Positions 14,518 through 22,939 of a stretch of DNA of 34,895 bases are shown piece after piece. Made by a program: the position numbers and the translations under genes. How positions within the stretch are numbered: position 1 is the first letter of the stretch; each line of letters starts with the position of its first letter. Below the pieces are notes generated by a model. That model did not search any database. It had not been told where the DNA came from and saw only the letters and a list, made by a program, of their open reading frames with translations. Source of the stretch: CAYPHJ01 sp964410485 (GTDB taxonomy: Bacteria > Desulfobacterota > Binatia > UBA9968); assembly GCA_964410485.1 (NCBI GenBank), contig CAYPHJ010000044.1:1-34895 (forward strand), written 5' to 3'.

Positions 14518-17500
14518 ATGACTAACCAGTCGAATGTAAGGGCCGTTCAGTCGGGGTCGGCGGCGATACGCCTGACTGAGGCGCGGCGCTTTGTGGAGCA
14601 GTTCGAACCGGGCGCCGAGGTGCTCCTTTTGGGGGCTTCGCGAGGCTCGGTGGACGATCTCGCGCGCGCCATTGCTCTCGAAAGAGGAGCGACCTTTGGG
14701 CTGCACCGGCTCTCTTTCACTCAGCTTGCGGCCCGGCTGGCCCTCCTGGAACTGGCCTCCTGTGAACGCGCGCCCGCTACCATTTTGGGCCACGAAGCGG
14801 TCGCGACCCGCGCGACGTTCGAAGCGCGGAGCGACGGCGCGCTTCAGTATTTCTCGCCCGTTTCCCAGACGCCGGGCTTTCCGAAGGCGCTGGCGCGTAC
14901 GCTGTTGGACTTGAGACTTGCCGGTGTAGCTAGCAATGATTTGGTCCGACTGCCGCGCAGCGGCACTGATCTCGCCGCTCTGCTCGATCGGGTTGACGCG
15001 CTTCTCGGCGATGCGGGAGCCAGCGATCGGGCTTCATTGTTCGAGACGGCAACGAGGGCGCTGGGCTCGCCCGTGACCGGTCGGTTGCCGATGCCGCTGT
15101 TGCTGCTCGATGTCCCTTTTCAATCTGCAATTGAAGCACAGTTTCTCTGGACGCTCATCCAACAGTCGCCGCAGGCGCTGATTACGGTGCCGGCAGGGGA
15201 CGCTGCCGCGCTGAAGCAATTGCGCAACCGCGGCGTGCGCGTGGAGGTCATTGAGGAAGCCGAGCAGAACGATCTGACGCAGCTGGCGCGTTATCTTTTT
15301 TCTACGGACCCGCCGCCCGAGAGAGCACGCACCGGCGAGCTGGTGTGGTTTTCGGCGCCCGGAGAAGGGCGCGAATGCGTCGAAATCGCGCGCCGCATCC
15401 TGAAACAAGCCGAACGCGGGGTGCGCATCGATGAGATGGCAGTCGTCATCCGCTCGACCCAGCAGTACGTCGGGCTGTTAGAACATGCCCTTGCTCGGGC
15501 CAGGATCCCGGCGTACTTTGATCGCGGCACCCGCCGTCCCGATCCTGCCGGTCGCGCCTTTCTCGCGATCCTGAGTTGTGCAATCGAAAATTTCTCCGCA
15601 AAGCGTTTTGCCGAATACCTTTCGCTCGCCCAAGTTCCTTCGCTCGACGACTCCGGCAAGGCGCCGGTTGGATCCGGCGATTCAACTTGGGCGGCCTCAC
15701 GCGACGATGTTTTCGGTGTCCTCGCGGACCGCGCGCCCGACGAATCCGGCGATATCGATGATGGTAATGACCCGCAATCCGCGATCAACACGAATGGCGA
15801 TGAGGCTGTGGTCGCGGGAGCGCTGAGGGCGCCATGGAAGTGGGAAAGCTTGCTTGTTGAATCCGCTGTCATCGGCGGCAGCGATCGCTGGGCGCGACGA
15901 CTGAACGGACTGGCGGCGGAATACGAGGTAAAGATCCGCGAGCTGGTCTGCGACCAACCGGACTCGCCGCGCATCGCGCGCCTGGAGCGCGAGCGGCAGA
16001 ACCTTACGCACCTCCGCGCGTTCGTGTTGCCGCTCATCGAAGAGATGGCGGCCTGGCCCAAGCAGGTGACGTGGGGCGATTGGCTTCACCGCCTCGAGGA
16101 GTTTGCGCTGCAGGTGCTCAGGCGCCCAGAGTTCGTGCTGCGGGTCCTTGCCGATTTACGTCCCATGGCCGCGGTCGGAGCGGTGACCCTGGCCGAAGTG
16201 CGTGACGTGCTTGCCGATCGCTTGGCAGCACTGGAAGTGGAGCCGCCCCCGAATCGGTACGGGCGGGTTTTCGTTTGCAGCCCCGACCAAGTCCGCGGCC
16301 GCGCTTTCCGCGTCGCCTTCGTGCCGGGAATGGCCGAGCGGCTGTTTCCGCAAAAGGTGCGCGAGGATCCGCTCCTGTTGGACGATCTGCGCCGTGAAAT
16401 TCCCCGCACGCTGGCGCTGCAAGGGGACCGGGCCGAGCATGAACGGCTCTTGCTCCGGCTGGCGCTCGGCGTTGCGACGGAATGCTTGTATGTCTCGTTT
16501 CCGCGTATCGAGACCGCGGAGGCCCGCGCGCGAGTGCCGTCTTTCTATGCGCTCGAAGTCGTGCGGGCCGTAACTGGCCGCATCCCGGACCATCAACGGC
16601 TCGAGCTTGAAGCTTCCGAAGAAGCCAACGCGAGCCTTGCATGGCCGGCGCCTCAGCGCCCCAACGACGCCATCGACGATTTTGAGCACGATCTCTCAGT
16701 ATTGCGGCTTTTGATGCGGAGCGAAAAGGACGTAAAAGGATACGCGCATTATATGCTCCGGCTAAACGAATGTGTGCGGCGGTCTGCCACCGAGCGGTGG
16801 GCGCGCGCGAGAAAGCCATGGTCGCCGTACGATGGGCTGGTCCGAGTTACCGAGTCGACAAAACCATTTCTTGACTCGCAGCGGCTTGGCGCTCGCCCGT
16901 ACTCCGTCTCGGCGCTGCAAAACTACGCGTACTGTCCTTATCGATTCCTCCTGTCGGCGATCTATCGTCTCGAACCGCTCGAGGAGCCTGAGCCGCTCGA
17001 GCGCATCGACCCGCTCACGAAGGGGAGCTTGTTTCATGAGGTGCTGGCCGAGTTCTTCCGAGCTCTGCAGCAGCAAAACATGGCGATCGCAACGACACCG
17101 ACGGATATCTTGACCGAGGTCCTCGACGCCACGTTAACGCGCGTCGCCGCGAACTATGCGGAGCTGCTCGCGCCTGCGGTGCAGCGCGTTTGGCAAGACG
17201 AGATAACGAGCATCCGCACCGACCTGCACATCTGGGCTCGGGATCTCGCGCGGAACACGGAATGGGATCCTTGGTTGTTTGAGTTTGCGTTCGGCCTGCG
17301 CGACGGGCCCGGGCGCGACCCCAACAGCCGGTCCGAGCCGATCGCCATCGACGGCCGATTTATTCTGCGCGGCGCCATCGATCTGATTGAGCGCAAGCCC
17401 GGTACCAAAATTCTGAGAGTCACAGACTATAAGACATCGAAGAATCGTTCCGAGCGTGGCTCGATCATCGGCCGTGGCCAGCAGCTCCAGCCGGTGATCT

Positions 17501-17808
17501 ATAGCCTGGCTGTCGAAGCGGCGACCGGGTGGACCGTGGAGAGCGCGCGCTTTTCGTACTGCACGACCGGGGGCGGGTTCACCGAACACAATGTTCCCAT
17601 CAACGAGCGGAGCCGACGGATGGGCATCGAAGCGCTGGAAATTATCGATCGTGCAGTGGAGCTTGGCATGCTGCCGCCGGCGCCCGCGGAAAAGGCCTGC
17701 GCATTCTGTGACTTTTTAACGGTCTGTGGTCCCAATCAGGAGCGCCGGGCACTGCGCAAATCACGCGAGCAGATAGCTGATCTGATCGAGTTGAGGGGAC
17801 GACCATGA
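14518..17808 (+). CDS. addB: AddB-type helicase-like nuclease subunit with iron-sulfur staple
   Basis: The 1096-residue product is the AddB partner of an AddAB recombination nuclease, which processes double-strand breaks for RecA loading. The C-terminal RecB-family nuclease has YSVSALQNYAYCPYRFLLSA, then GAIDLIERK with DYKTSKN (the D-x(n)-D-x-K active-site lysine) and GQQLQPVIYSLAVEA. Four cysteines, Cys806, Cys1061, Cys1064 and Cys1070, give the C-x(254)-C-x2-C-x5-C layout of the AddB iron-sulfur cluster. The N-terminal Walker A position reads GASRGSVDDL, without the GKT, so this subunit probably does not hydrolyse ATP. The middle keeps UvrD-like inactive helicase segments (CSPDQVRGRAFRVAFVPGMA). 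It ends in an ATGA overlap with a 25-codon mini-ORF that leads into addA. Confidence 0.88.
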   Translation: MTNQSNVRAVQSGSAAIRLTEARRFVEQFEPGAEVLLLGASRGSVDDLARAIALERGATFGLHRLSFTQLAARLALLELASCERAPATILGHEAVATRATFEARSDGALQYFSPVSQTPGFPKALARTLLDLRLAGVASNDLVRLPRSGTDLAALLDRVDALLGDAGASDRASLFETATRALGSPVTGRLPMPLLLLDVPFQSAIEAQFLWTLIQQSPQALITVPAGDAAALKQLRNRGVRVEVIEEAEQNDLTQLARYLFSTDPPPERARTGELVWFSAPGEGRECVEIARRILKQAERGVRIDEMAVVIRSTQQYVGLLEHALARARIPAYFDRGTRRPDPAGRAFLAILSCAIENFSAKRFAEYLSLAQVPSLDDSGKAPVGSGDSTWAASRDDVFGVLADRAPDESGDIDDGNDPQSAINTNGDEAVVAGALRAPWKWESLLVESAVIGGSDRWARRLNGLAAEYEVKIRELVCDQPDSPRIARLERERQNLTHLRAFVLPLIEEMAAWPKQVTWGDWLHRLEEFALQVLRRPEFVLRVLADLRPMAAVGAVTLAEVRDVLADRLAALEVEPPPNRYGRVFVCSPDQVRGRAFRVAFVPGMAERLFPQKVREDPLLLDDLRREIPRTLALQGDRAEHERLLLRLALGVATECLYVSFPRIETAEARARVPSFYALEVVRAVTGRIPDHQRLELEASEEANASLAWPAPQRPNDAIDDFEHDLSVLRLLMRSEKDVKGYAHYMLRLNECVRRSATERWARARKPWSPYDGLVRVTESTKPFLDSQRLGARPYSVSALQNYAYCPYRFLLSAIYRLEPLEEPEPLERIDPLTKGSLFHEVLAEFFRALQQQNMAIATTPTDILTEVLDATLTRVAANYAELLAPAVQRVWQDEITSIRTDLHIWARDLARNTEWDPWLFEFAFGLRDGPGRDPNSRSEPIAIDGRFILRGAIDLIERKPGTKILRVTDYKTSKNRSERGSIIGRGQQLQPVIYSLAVEAATGWTVESARFSYCTTGGGFTEHNVPINERSRRMGIEALEIIDRAVELGMLPPAPAEKACAFCDFLTVCGPNQERRALRKSREQIADLIELRGRP

Positions 17809-17885
17809 AACGTCGAAGACGGACCGGAGACCGACGACCGGGGCCGGTAGCGGATCTGATCGACTTGGGAGGACGGTCATGAAAC
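17776..17885 (+). repeat. Imperfect direct duplication of the addB end and start signal
   Basis: The stretch from 17776 (GCTGATCTGATCGAGTTGAG and on through GGACGACCATGAAAC) recurs from 17850 (GCGGATCTGATCGACTTGGG through GGACGGTCATGAAAC), an offset of 74 bases. Each copy carries a purine-rich ribosome-binding site followed by ATGA. The first ATGA joins addB to the mini-ORF, and the second joins the mini-ORF to addA. Confidence 0.75.
17805..17882 (+). CDS. 25-codon bridging mini-ORF between addB and addA
   Basis: The ATG at 17805 overlaps the addB stop (ATGA), and the TGA at 17880 overlaps the addA start (ATGA). The ORF thus passes ribosomes from one gene to the other. The peptide starts MKRRRRTGDRRPG and ends VADLIDLGGRS, which copies the AddB C terminus ADLIELRGRP. 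This shows that it arose by duplication. It may act only as a coupling leader and need not make a functional peptide. Short and without homologues known to me. Confidence 0.4.
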   Translation: MKRRRRTGDRRPGPVADLIDLGGRS

Positions 17886-20800
17886 CGCTTGCCGATCAGG
17901 CCGATCGCGACCAGATTGTGACGGCGCTCGACGATACACTTGTTGTAGAAGCCGCCGCCGGCACCGGCAAAACCACCGAGCTGGTGCGCCGCGTCGTGCG
18001 GGTTATTGAAACCGGCCGAGCCGAGGTGACCGGGATTGTAGCGGTTACATTCACGGAAAAGGCCGCCGGTGAGCTCAAGCTACGTCTGCGCGAGGCCCTC
18101 GAAGAGGCAAGAGGATCATCTCGAGAGGGAGCCATAGAGCGTGAAAGGCTTGACCGCTCCCTCGCTAGGCTCGAGGAGGCGCAGGTTAGCACCATTCACG
18201 GCTTTTGCGCCGATCTTCTCCGTGAGCGGCCGGTCGAAGCGGGTGTCGATCCGCTATTTAGGGTGCTTACCGAAGCGCAGGCGGCGCACATGTACGATGA
18301 AGCCTTCCAACAGTGGATAGAAGGCCAGCTGGCCAATCGTGGCGCAGGCGTCAGGCGCTCGCTCCGCCGTCCCGCGTTTGGCGGTTTTGGGGTTCAAGCC
18401 GAGGGCGGCGACGGCCCGGTGGATCGATTGCGGTGGGCAGGCTGGGGTCTGATCCAATGGCGTGATTTCGACGGAGACTGGCAGCGCCCGTCCTTCGAAC
18501 GTTGCTCTCGGGTCGACGATCTGGTTCAGCTCTTGAACGGTTTTACCGGCTTTTTGGAGCCGCCCGGCGATGCGCGTGACAGCCTGTATATGGATAGTTG
18601 GGCGGCCAGGAAGCTGTCAGAAGAGATCCGGCGCACCGAGTCGGTTGCGCCGCGCGATTACGACCGACTCGAGGCGGGCCTGATCGAGCTGAGCCACAAC
18701 CGCAACTTTCAAGAAGCGCGCAAAGGGAGTGGCAGGGAATACCGCGATGGGGTCCGGCGTGAAGATGTGTGGCGTGCGCGCGAAAATCTGCAAGACGCTC
18801 TGATGGCTTTCGAGACGGACGCCAATGCCGATTTAGCCGCGGCGCTGCGCCAGGAACTGCGCGGCTGTGTAAGCGCCTATGAAACAGCAAAAGCAAAGGC
18901 GGGCGCGCTCGATTTTCTCGATCTCCTGCTCAAGACCAGAGATCTTATCCGAGATGACCGCCAGGTGCGGTTGGATTTTCAGCGGCGCTTCAGGCGAATT
19001 TTTGTCGATGAGTTTCAGGATACCGATCCATTGCAGGCCGAGATCCTGTTGCTGCTGGCCGCGGACGATCCGGCTCAGACGAATTGGCGTGAAACTCGCT
19101 CCGTTCCCGGAAAACTCTTTCTGGTGGGTGACCCGAAGCAATCCATCTACCGCTTCCGGCGCGCCGATGTGGGCATCTATCAGAGCGTCTACGACATGCT
19201 CGAAGCAGCGGGCGCAAGGCGCATAACATTGCGGACCAGTTTTCGCGCCCGTCCGAACATCCAGTGTGCCATCAATGCGGCCTTTGAGTCGGTGATGATT
19301 CGCGACCACGACACCATGCAAGCAGCACATGTGCCGCTCGAGCCGTTTCGTGGCGATGTTGAAACACAGCCGTCTGTTGTTGTGCTCCCTGTGCCCGAGC
19401 CGTACGGCTACCGAAGAGTCGCCAACTCTGCAATTGAGAAGTCGCTTCCCGACGCTGTTGGCGCTTTTATCGACTGGCTCATCACGGAGAGCGGTTGGAA
19501 AGTTTCCGAACGGCCAGCAGCGAACGATGACGCATTCCCTACCAAAATCCCCCTGTATCCCCCTTCAATAAAGGGGAAAGTAGCGGGAGATTCCTCTTAT
19601 GCAAGCGGCGGCACGCCGGTATCCACGCAGGGGGCAAAAATGCGAGGAATGAACGCTTCGGATCCGGGAGCACGGCTGGCACCCACGGTGGCTCGCGGAT
19701 TCAGGCCGGGCGAGACGGAGCATCTGGTGCCGATCCAGGCCCGCCATATTTGCCTACTGTTCCGTCGCTTCATCAGCTACCAGGAGGATGTGACGCGGCC
19801 GTACGTCGAGGCTCTGGAAGCGCGCGGCATTGGGCATCTGTTGGTCGGGGGACGCTCCTTTCATAATCGCGCAGAGATCGAGACGCTGCGCGCGGCACTC
19901 GCCGCTATCGAGTGGCCGGAAGACGAGCTGTCGGCGTTTGCAACGCTGCGCGGGTCTTTGTTCGCGGTTGGCGAGGAAGAGCTGCTCGAATATCGTCATA
20001 GGATTGGTCGCTTACATCCTTTTCGTCTGCCGGATAAGTTTCCACCCAATCTCGCTCCCATTGTTGAGGCTCTGAAGCTGCTGCAAGCGCTTCATCGCTC
20101 GCGCAATCGGGTGCCCGTGATAACGACGATTGCCGCACTGCTCGAAGCCACTCGCGCGCACGTCGGCTTTGCGCTCGAGCACGGCGGAGAGCAGGTGCTC
20201 GCCAATGTTGCGCATGTGGGCGATTTGGCGCGCCGGTATGAGGCGGAAGGCGGCATCTCGTTTCGCGGGTTTGTTGATGAGCTGCGTAAGCAGGCCGAGA
20301 GCGGCGAAGCTGGCGAGGCGCCCATCCTCGAGGAAGGCAGCGACGGGGTGCGCTTGATGACGGTCCACAAAGCCAAAGGGCTGGAGTTCCCGGTCGTGAT
20401 CCTCGCGGATATGACGGCGAAACTGCGCGCCGCCAACGCAAGCCGGTATATCGATTCCGCCCGCCGCGTGTGCGCGCTACGGATCGCAGGATGCGCACCG
20501 GCCGATTTGCTCGAGCACGAAGATGAAGAACTGGGGCGTGATGAGGCGGAGGGAATGCGCGTCGCATACGTTGCGGCGACGCGCGCGCGGGACCTACTTG
20601 TGATCCCGGCAGTCGGCGATGAGGAGAGGGGAGGTTGGATCGAGCCTTTGAACGCGGCGGTCTATCCGTCGAAGGAAGCGCGGCGACAGCAAATTCAAGC
20701 GGCCGGCTGTGTGGAGTTTAAATCAAAAGATTCCGTGTTGGTCCGCCCTGGTGGAAGCGCTGGAACGGGTACGGTTTCTCCCGGTCTTCACGTGCTTAGA

Positions 20801-21556
20801 ACAGCTTCTTCCGACCCGTCCGGGTTTTCTGTTGTCTGGTGGGATCCACGCGTGCTGAGACTTGGCGCGGAGGCGCCGATCGGCATCCGGCGGCCAGAGC
20901 TGATCGTGAGGGACGTCGCGCCGGATGTGGTCGAATCAGGCCTTGTCGCTTACAAGTCCTGGCGCGAGCGACGGCAGCAAGTTGTTGCGGCCGGTAGTCA
21001 AAGCTCGACTCCCGTGCAAACCGTCACGGAGTTGGCAAAAACCGCGGCGAAAGAATCTCCAGACTCACAGCTTCCGCCCGTGGAGGTTGTCGAGCTCCGG
21101 CGCGCGGCTAACCGGCCGTCAGGCCGTCGTCTCGGTACTCTCGTACACGCTGTTCTTGCCAGTGTACCGTTGGATGGCGATCTGAGCACAATCACACGTG
21201 TCGCAACCACTCATGGCCGTATACTGAGCGCAACTAAAGAAGAAATTGCTGCAGCATCGGAAAGCGTGAGCGGCGCTCTCGCGCATGCCCTTTTGAGCGA
21301 GGCGCGCGCTGCCGCGCAAAAAGGTCGGTGTCGTCGTGAAGCGCCCGTGACGTGGCGCGACTCGGACGGTGTGCTCGTCGAGGGCGTAGTCGATCTAGCG
21401 TTTGAGCAAGCCGGCGAGTGGATCGTGATAGATTTCAAAACGGACGAAGAGTTCCGCGGCAATGAACGGGCTTATCGACGACAGGTCGGGATGTACGCCG
21501 CGGCAATCCGAGCGGCCACCGGTGCTCGAGTCGCGGCGCTGTTGATGCGAGTGTGA
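17879..21556 (+). CDS. addA: AddA-type UvrD-like helicase-nuclease
   Basis: The 1225-residue product is the motor and second nuclease of AddAB. Helicase motifs in order: Walker A AAAGTGKTT (residues 25-33), motif Ia region GIVAVTFTEKAAGELK, Walker B region FVDEFQDTDPLQ (about 376-387), motif III LVGDPKQSIYRFRRAD, motif IV LRTSFRARPN, motif V VRLMTVHKAKGLEFPVVIL and motif VI MRVAYVAATRARDLLVI. The C-terminal nuclease has GRRLGTLVHAVL, then LVEGVVDLAFEQ, DFKTDEEF and QVGMYAAAI. The start has GGGAGGA 7 bases upstream. About 60 residues near 555-617, encoded by a repeat-containing stretch, look like an in-frame insertion between helicase motifs. Together with AddB it would resect broken DNA ends. 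Confidence 0.92.
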   Translation: MKPLADQADRDQIVTALDDTLVVEAAAGTGKTTELVRRVVRVIETGRAEVTGIVAVTFTEKAAGELKLRLREALEEARGSSREGAIERERLDRSLARLEEAQVSTIHGFCADLLRERPVEAGVDPLFRVLTEAQAAHMYDEAFQQWIEGQLANRGAGVRRSLRRPAFGGFGVQAEGGDGPVDRLRWAGWGLIQWRDFDGDWQRPSFERCSRVDDLVQLLNGFTGFLEPPGDARDSLYMDSWAARKLSEEIRRTESVAPRDYDRLEAGLIELSHNRNFQEARKGSGREYRDGVRREDVWRARENLQDALMAFETDANADLAAALRQELRGCVSAYETAKAKAGALDFLDLLLKTRDLIRDDRQVRLDFQRRFRRIFVDEFQDTDPLQAEILLLLAADDPAQTNWRETRSVPGKLFLVGDPKQSIYRFRRADVGIYQSVYDMLEAAGARRITLRTSFRARPNIQCAINAAFESVMIRDHDTMQAAHVPLEPFRGDVETQPSVVVLPVPEPYGYRRVANSAIEKSLPDAVGAFIDWLITESGWKVSERPAANDDAFPTKIPLYPPSIKGKVAGDSSYASGGTPVSTQGAKMRGMNASDPGARLAPTVARGFRPGETEHLVPIQARHICLLFRRFISYQEDVTRPYVEALEARGIGHLLVGGRSFHNRAEIETLRAALAAIEWPEDELSAFATLRGSLFAVGEEELLEYRHRIGRLHPFRLPDKFPPNLAPIVEALKLLQALHRSRNRVPVITTIAALLEATRAHVGFALEHGGEQVLANVAHVGDLARRYEAEGGISFRGFVDELRKQAESGEAGEAPILEEGSDGVRLMTVHKAKGLEFPVVILADMTAKLRAANASRYIDSARRVCALRIAGCAPADLLEHEDEELGRDEAEGMRVAYVAATRARDLLVIPAVGDEERGGWIEPLNAAVYPSKEARRQQIQAAGCVEFKSKDSVLVRPGGSAGTGTVSPGLHVLRTASSDPSGFSVVWWDPRVLRLGAEAPIGIRRPELIVRDVAPDVVESGLVAYKSWRERRQQVVAAGSQSSTPVQTVTELAKTAAKESPDSQLPPVEVVELRRAANRPSGRRLGTLVHAVLASVPLDGDLSTITRVATTHGRILSATKEEIAAASESVSGALAHALLSEARAAAQKGRCRREAPVTWRDSDGVLVEGVVDLAFEQAGEWIVIDFKTDEEFRGNERAYRRQVGMYAAAIRAATGARVAALLMRV
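19542..19580. repeat. Palindromic repeat inserted in frame within addA
   Basis: AAAATCCCCCTGTATCCCCC followed by TTCAATAAAGGGGAAAG, with stem CCCCTT / AAGGGG around a CAATA loop. It belongs to a type of dispersed repeat seen between genes in many bacteria (translated here as KIPLYPPSIKGK). The surrounding segment up to about 19710 also lacks resemblance to helicase sequence. The reading frame is preserved. Confidence 0.65.
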
Positions 21557-21568
21557 ACGCCGGCGCTT

Positions 21569-21654
21569 ACGTTTGGTACGTTTGGAACCTCTGGAACGAT
21601 TGGAACGGCCACAAGAGCCGGGGAACACGAGACAGGACGCCTGGGACCCGGGAC
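21569..21654. repeat. Degenerate word-repeat array between addA and larC
   Basis: TACGTTTGGTACGTTTGGAA and TCTGGAACGATTGGAACGG show repeated TTTGGAA/TTGGAACG words. A second stretch at 21620-21654 has GGAACACGAGAC and GGGACCCGGGAC words. The 12-mer ACGATTGGAACG at 21596-21607 recurs on the other side of larC. This is the convergent space between addA and larC; no classic terminator hairpin with a T-run is visible. Confidence 0.5.
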
Positions 21655-21661
21655 TTTCATC

Positions 21662-22825
21662 CTACTTGCCGAGGATACGCATAATTTCGTCGTGTAACTT
21701 TCCGAGTGGAATGTTTTTCGCCACGGCGATGTGCTTGAGATCGTCATATTCCGGGGCGGCCCGCTTACTGCCGTCAGGTTGTTCGATGATTTTCACCGTC
21801 ACTTCTCCGAAGCGGGTTTTTAGTTTTTTAGATTCGCGCTTGAGAATTGTGCGGCTGACCGGATAAGAGCGGACCCCAATCGTTGAGGTCTCCTCGAAGA
21901 CGACTTTTTCGAGCGCGCGGCGGCGCGGTGCCTCGCAGATGATAGTGAGCAACGTTCCGGGGCGATTTTTTTTCATTTGGACCGGCGATAGAAACACATC
22001 GCGCGCGCCTGCTGTGAAAAGGCGATCCATGACGTGATCGTATAATTGAGGATTCATATCGTCGATGTTCGTCTCCATGACGAGCATCTCTTCCTGGTGC
22101 AGCCCCGTTTCGTTCGACCCAACGATCAAGCGAAACACGTTGGGCCGGTCCAGGAATTCTTTTTCTCCCGCGCCGTAACCGATCTTTGCCACTGTCATGG
22201 GCGGTTGGTTGCCAAAACCGCGAGCCAACGCGCTCATAATCGCGGCCCCCGTCGGCGTAACCGTTTCCCCCTCAATGCTGATTCCTTGCACGGGGATTCC
22301 TTTCAGAAGCTCGAGGGTTGCAGGCCCGGGCAACGGGAGCGGTCCATGCCTGCTTCGAGTCACACCCCGCCCCAAAGGAACCGGGGAGAAGTGGATTGCG
22401 TCGATCTCGAGTTCGCGGCAACCGATGGCTGCCGCCATAACGTCGACGATTGAATCCGTGGCGCCGACTTCGTGAAAATGAACTCGGTCCGGCGATACGC
22501 CGTGAATCTTCCCTTCGGCTGTGGCGAGCCGCGTGAAGATTTCGATGCCCGTAAGCTTGACGTCGGGATGAAGCCTGCTGCGCTCGATCAAGTCGCGAAT
22601 CTTCAACCATGCGCGCTCGGAGCGTTGGGGGGGGCAAGTGACGCGAAATTGAGTCGCGCGGATGCCGTGAACGGCTTTCTTGCGTGCCGCGAGCCGATAT
22701 TCGAGCGTGGGAATCTTCTTGAGTTCCGACTTGAGTGTCGACAGTGGAAGACCGAGATCCAGAAGAGCGCCGACGAACATGTCGCCGCTCAATCCACCGA
22801 TCAGGTCACCATAGGCTATGCGCAT
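21662..22825 (-). CDS. larC: LarC, nickel insertion enzyme for the nickel-pincer cofactor
   Basis: The 387-residue product matches LarC, the CTP-dependent enzyme that inserts nickel into the pyridinium bisthiocarboxylate cofactor of lactate racemase-type enzymes. Visible family segments are the N-terminal GDLIGGLSGDMFVGALLDLG, VHFHEVGATDSIVDVMAAA, GETVTPTGAAIMSALA, METNIDDMNPQLYDHVMDRL and QMKKNRPGTLLTII. The frame is continuous, unlike Lactobacillus plantarum larC, where a frameshift joins two ORFs. An eight-A run lies at the MKKN codons. The ATG at 22825 fits the usual N terminus, although no good ribosome-binding site precedes it. larA, larB and larE are not in the window. It is downstream of the alpha/beta hydrolase on the same strand. 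Confidence 0.92.
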   Translation of the reverse strand: MRIAYGDLIGGLSGDMFVGALLDLGLPLSTLKSELKKIPTLEYRLAARKKAVHGIRATQFRVTCPPQRSERAWLKIRDLIERSRLHPDVKLTGIEIFTRLATAEGKIHGVSPDRVHFHEVGATDSIVDVMAAAIGCRELEIDAIHFSPVPLGRGVTRSRHGPLPLPGPATLELLKGIPVQGISIEGETVTPTGAAIMSALARGFGNQPPMTVAKIGYGAGEKEFLDRPNVFRLIVGSNETGLHQEEMLVMETNIDDMNPQLYDHVMDRLFTAGARDVFLSPVQMKKNRPGTLLTIICEAPRRRALEKVVFEETSTIGVRSYPVSRTILKRESKKLKTRFGEVTVKIIEQPDGSKRAAPEYDDLKHIAVAKNIPLGKLHDEIMRILGK

Positions 22826-22857
22826 GGGTCAAAGCTTGCAAAAACCTCAAAACAAGC

Positions 22858-22912
22858 CGTTCAATCGTTCACCACGATTGGAACGACTGAAACTGTTGGC
22901 ACGATTGGAACA
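22858..22912. repeat. Degenerate word-repeat array with inverted arms upstream of larC
   Basis: CGTTCAATCGT and ACGATTGGAACG form inverted arms around TTCACC (one bulged base). A further ACGATTGGAACA copy lies at 22901-22912. The 12-mer ACGATTGGAACG (22874-22885) is identical to one beyond the other end of larC. It is non-coding and lies in the 114-base gap between the hydrolase stop and larC. Confidence 0.5.
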
Positions 22913-22939
22913 CACGAGGGCTTCAAGGCTCGTGTCATC

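Noticed and set aside
16118..16819. Long antisense ORFs opposite addB and addA (also 15291-16061 and 19905-20567, minus strand)
   Set aside because: They lie wholly opposite well-supported coding sequence, have Arg/Pro/Ala-rich compositions typical of GC-rich shadow frames, and lack ribosome-binding sites and family motifs.
19542..19580. Insertion-sequence end inside addA
   Set aside because: No transposase, target duplication or long terminal inverted repeats; the stretch matches a small dispersed palindrome instead.
21557..21661. Intrinsic terminator between addA and larC
   Set aside because: CTGGGACCCGGG-like symmetry exists, but there is no stable stem followed by a T-run on either strand.
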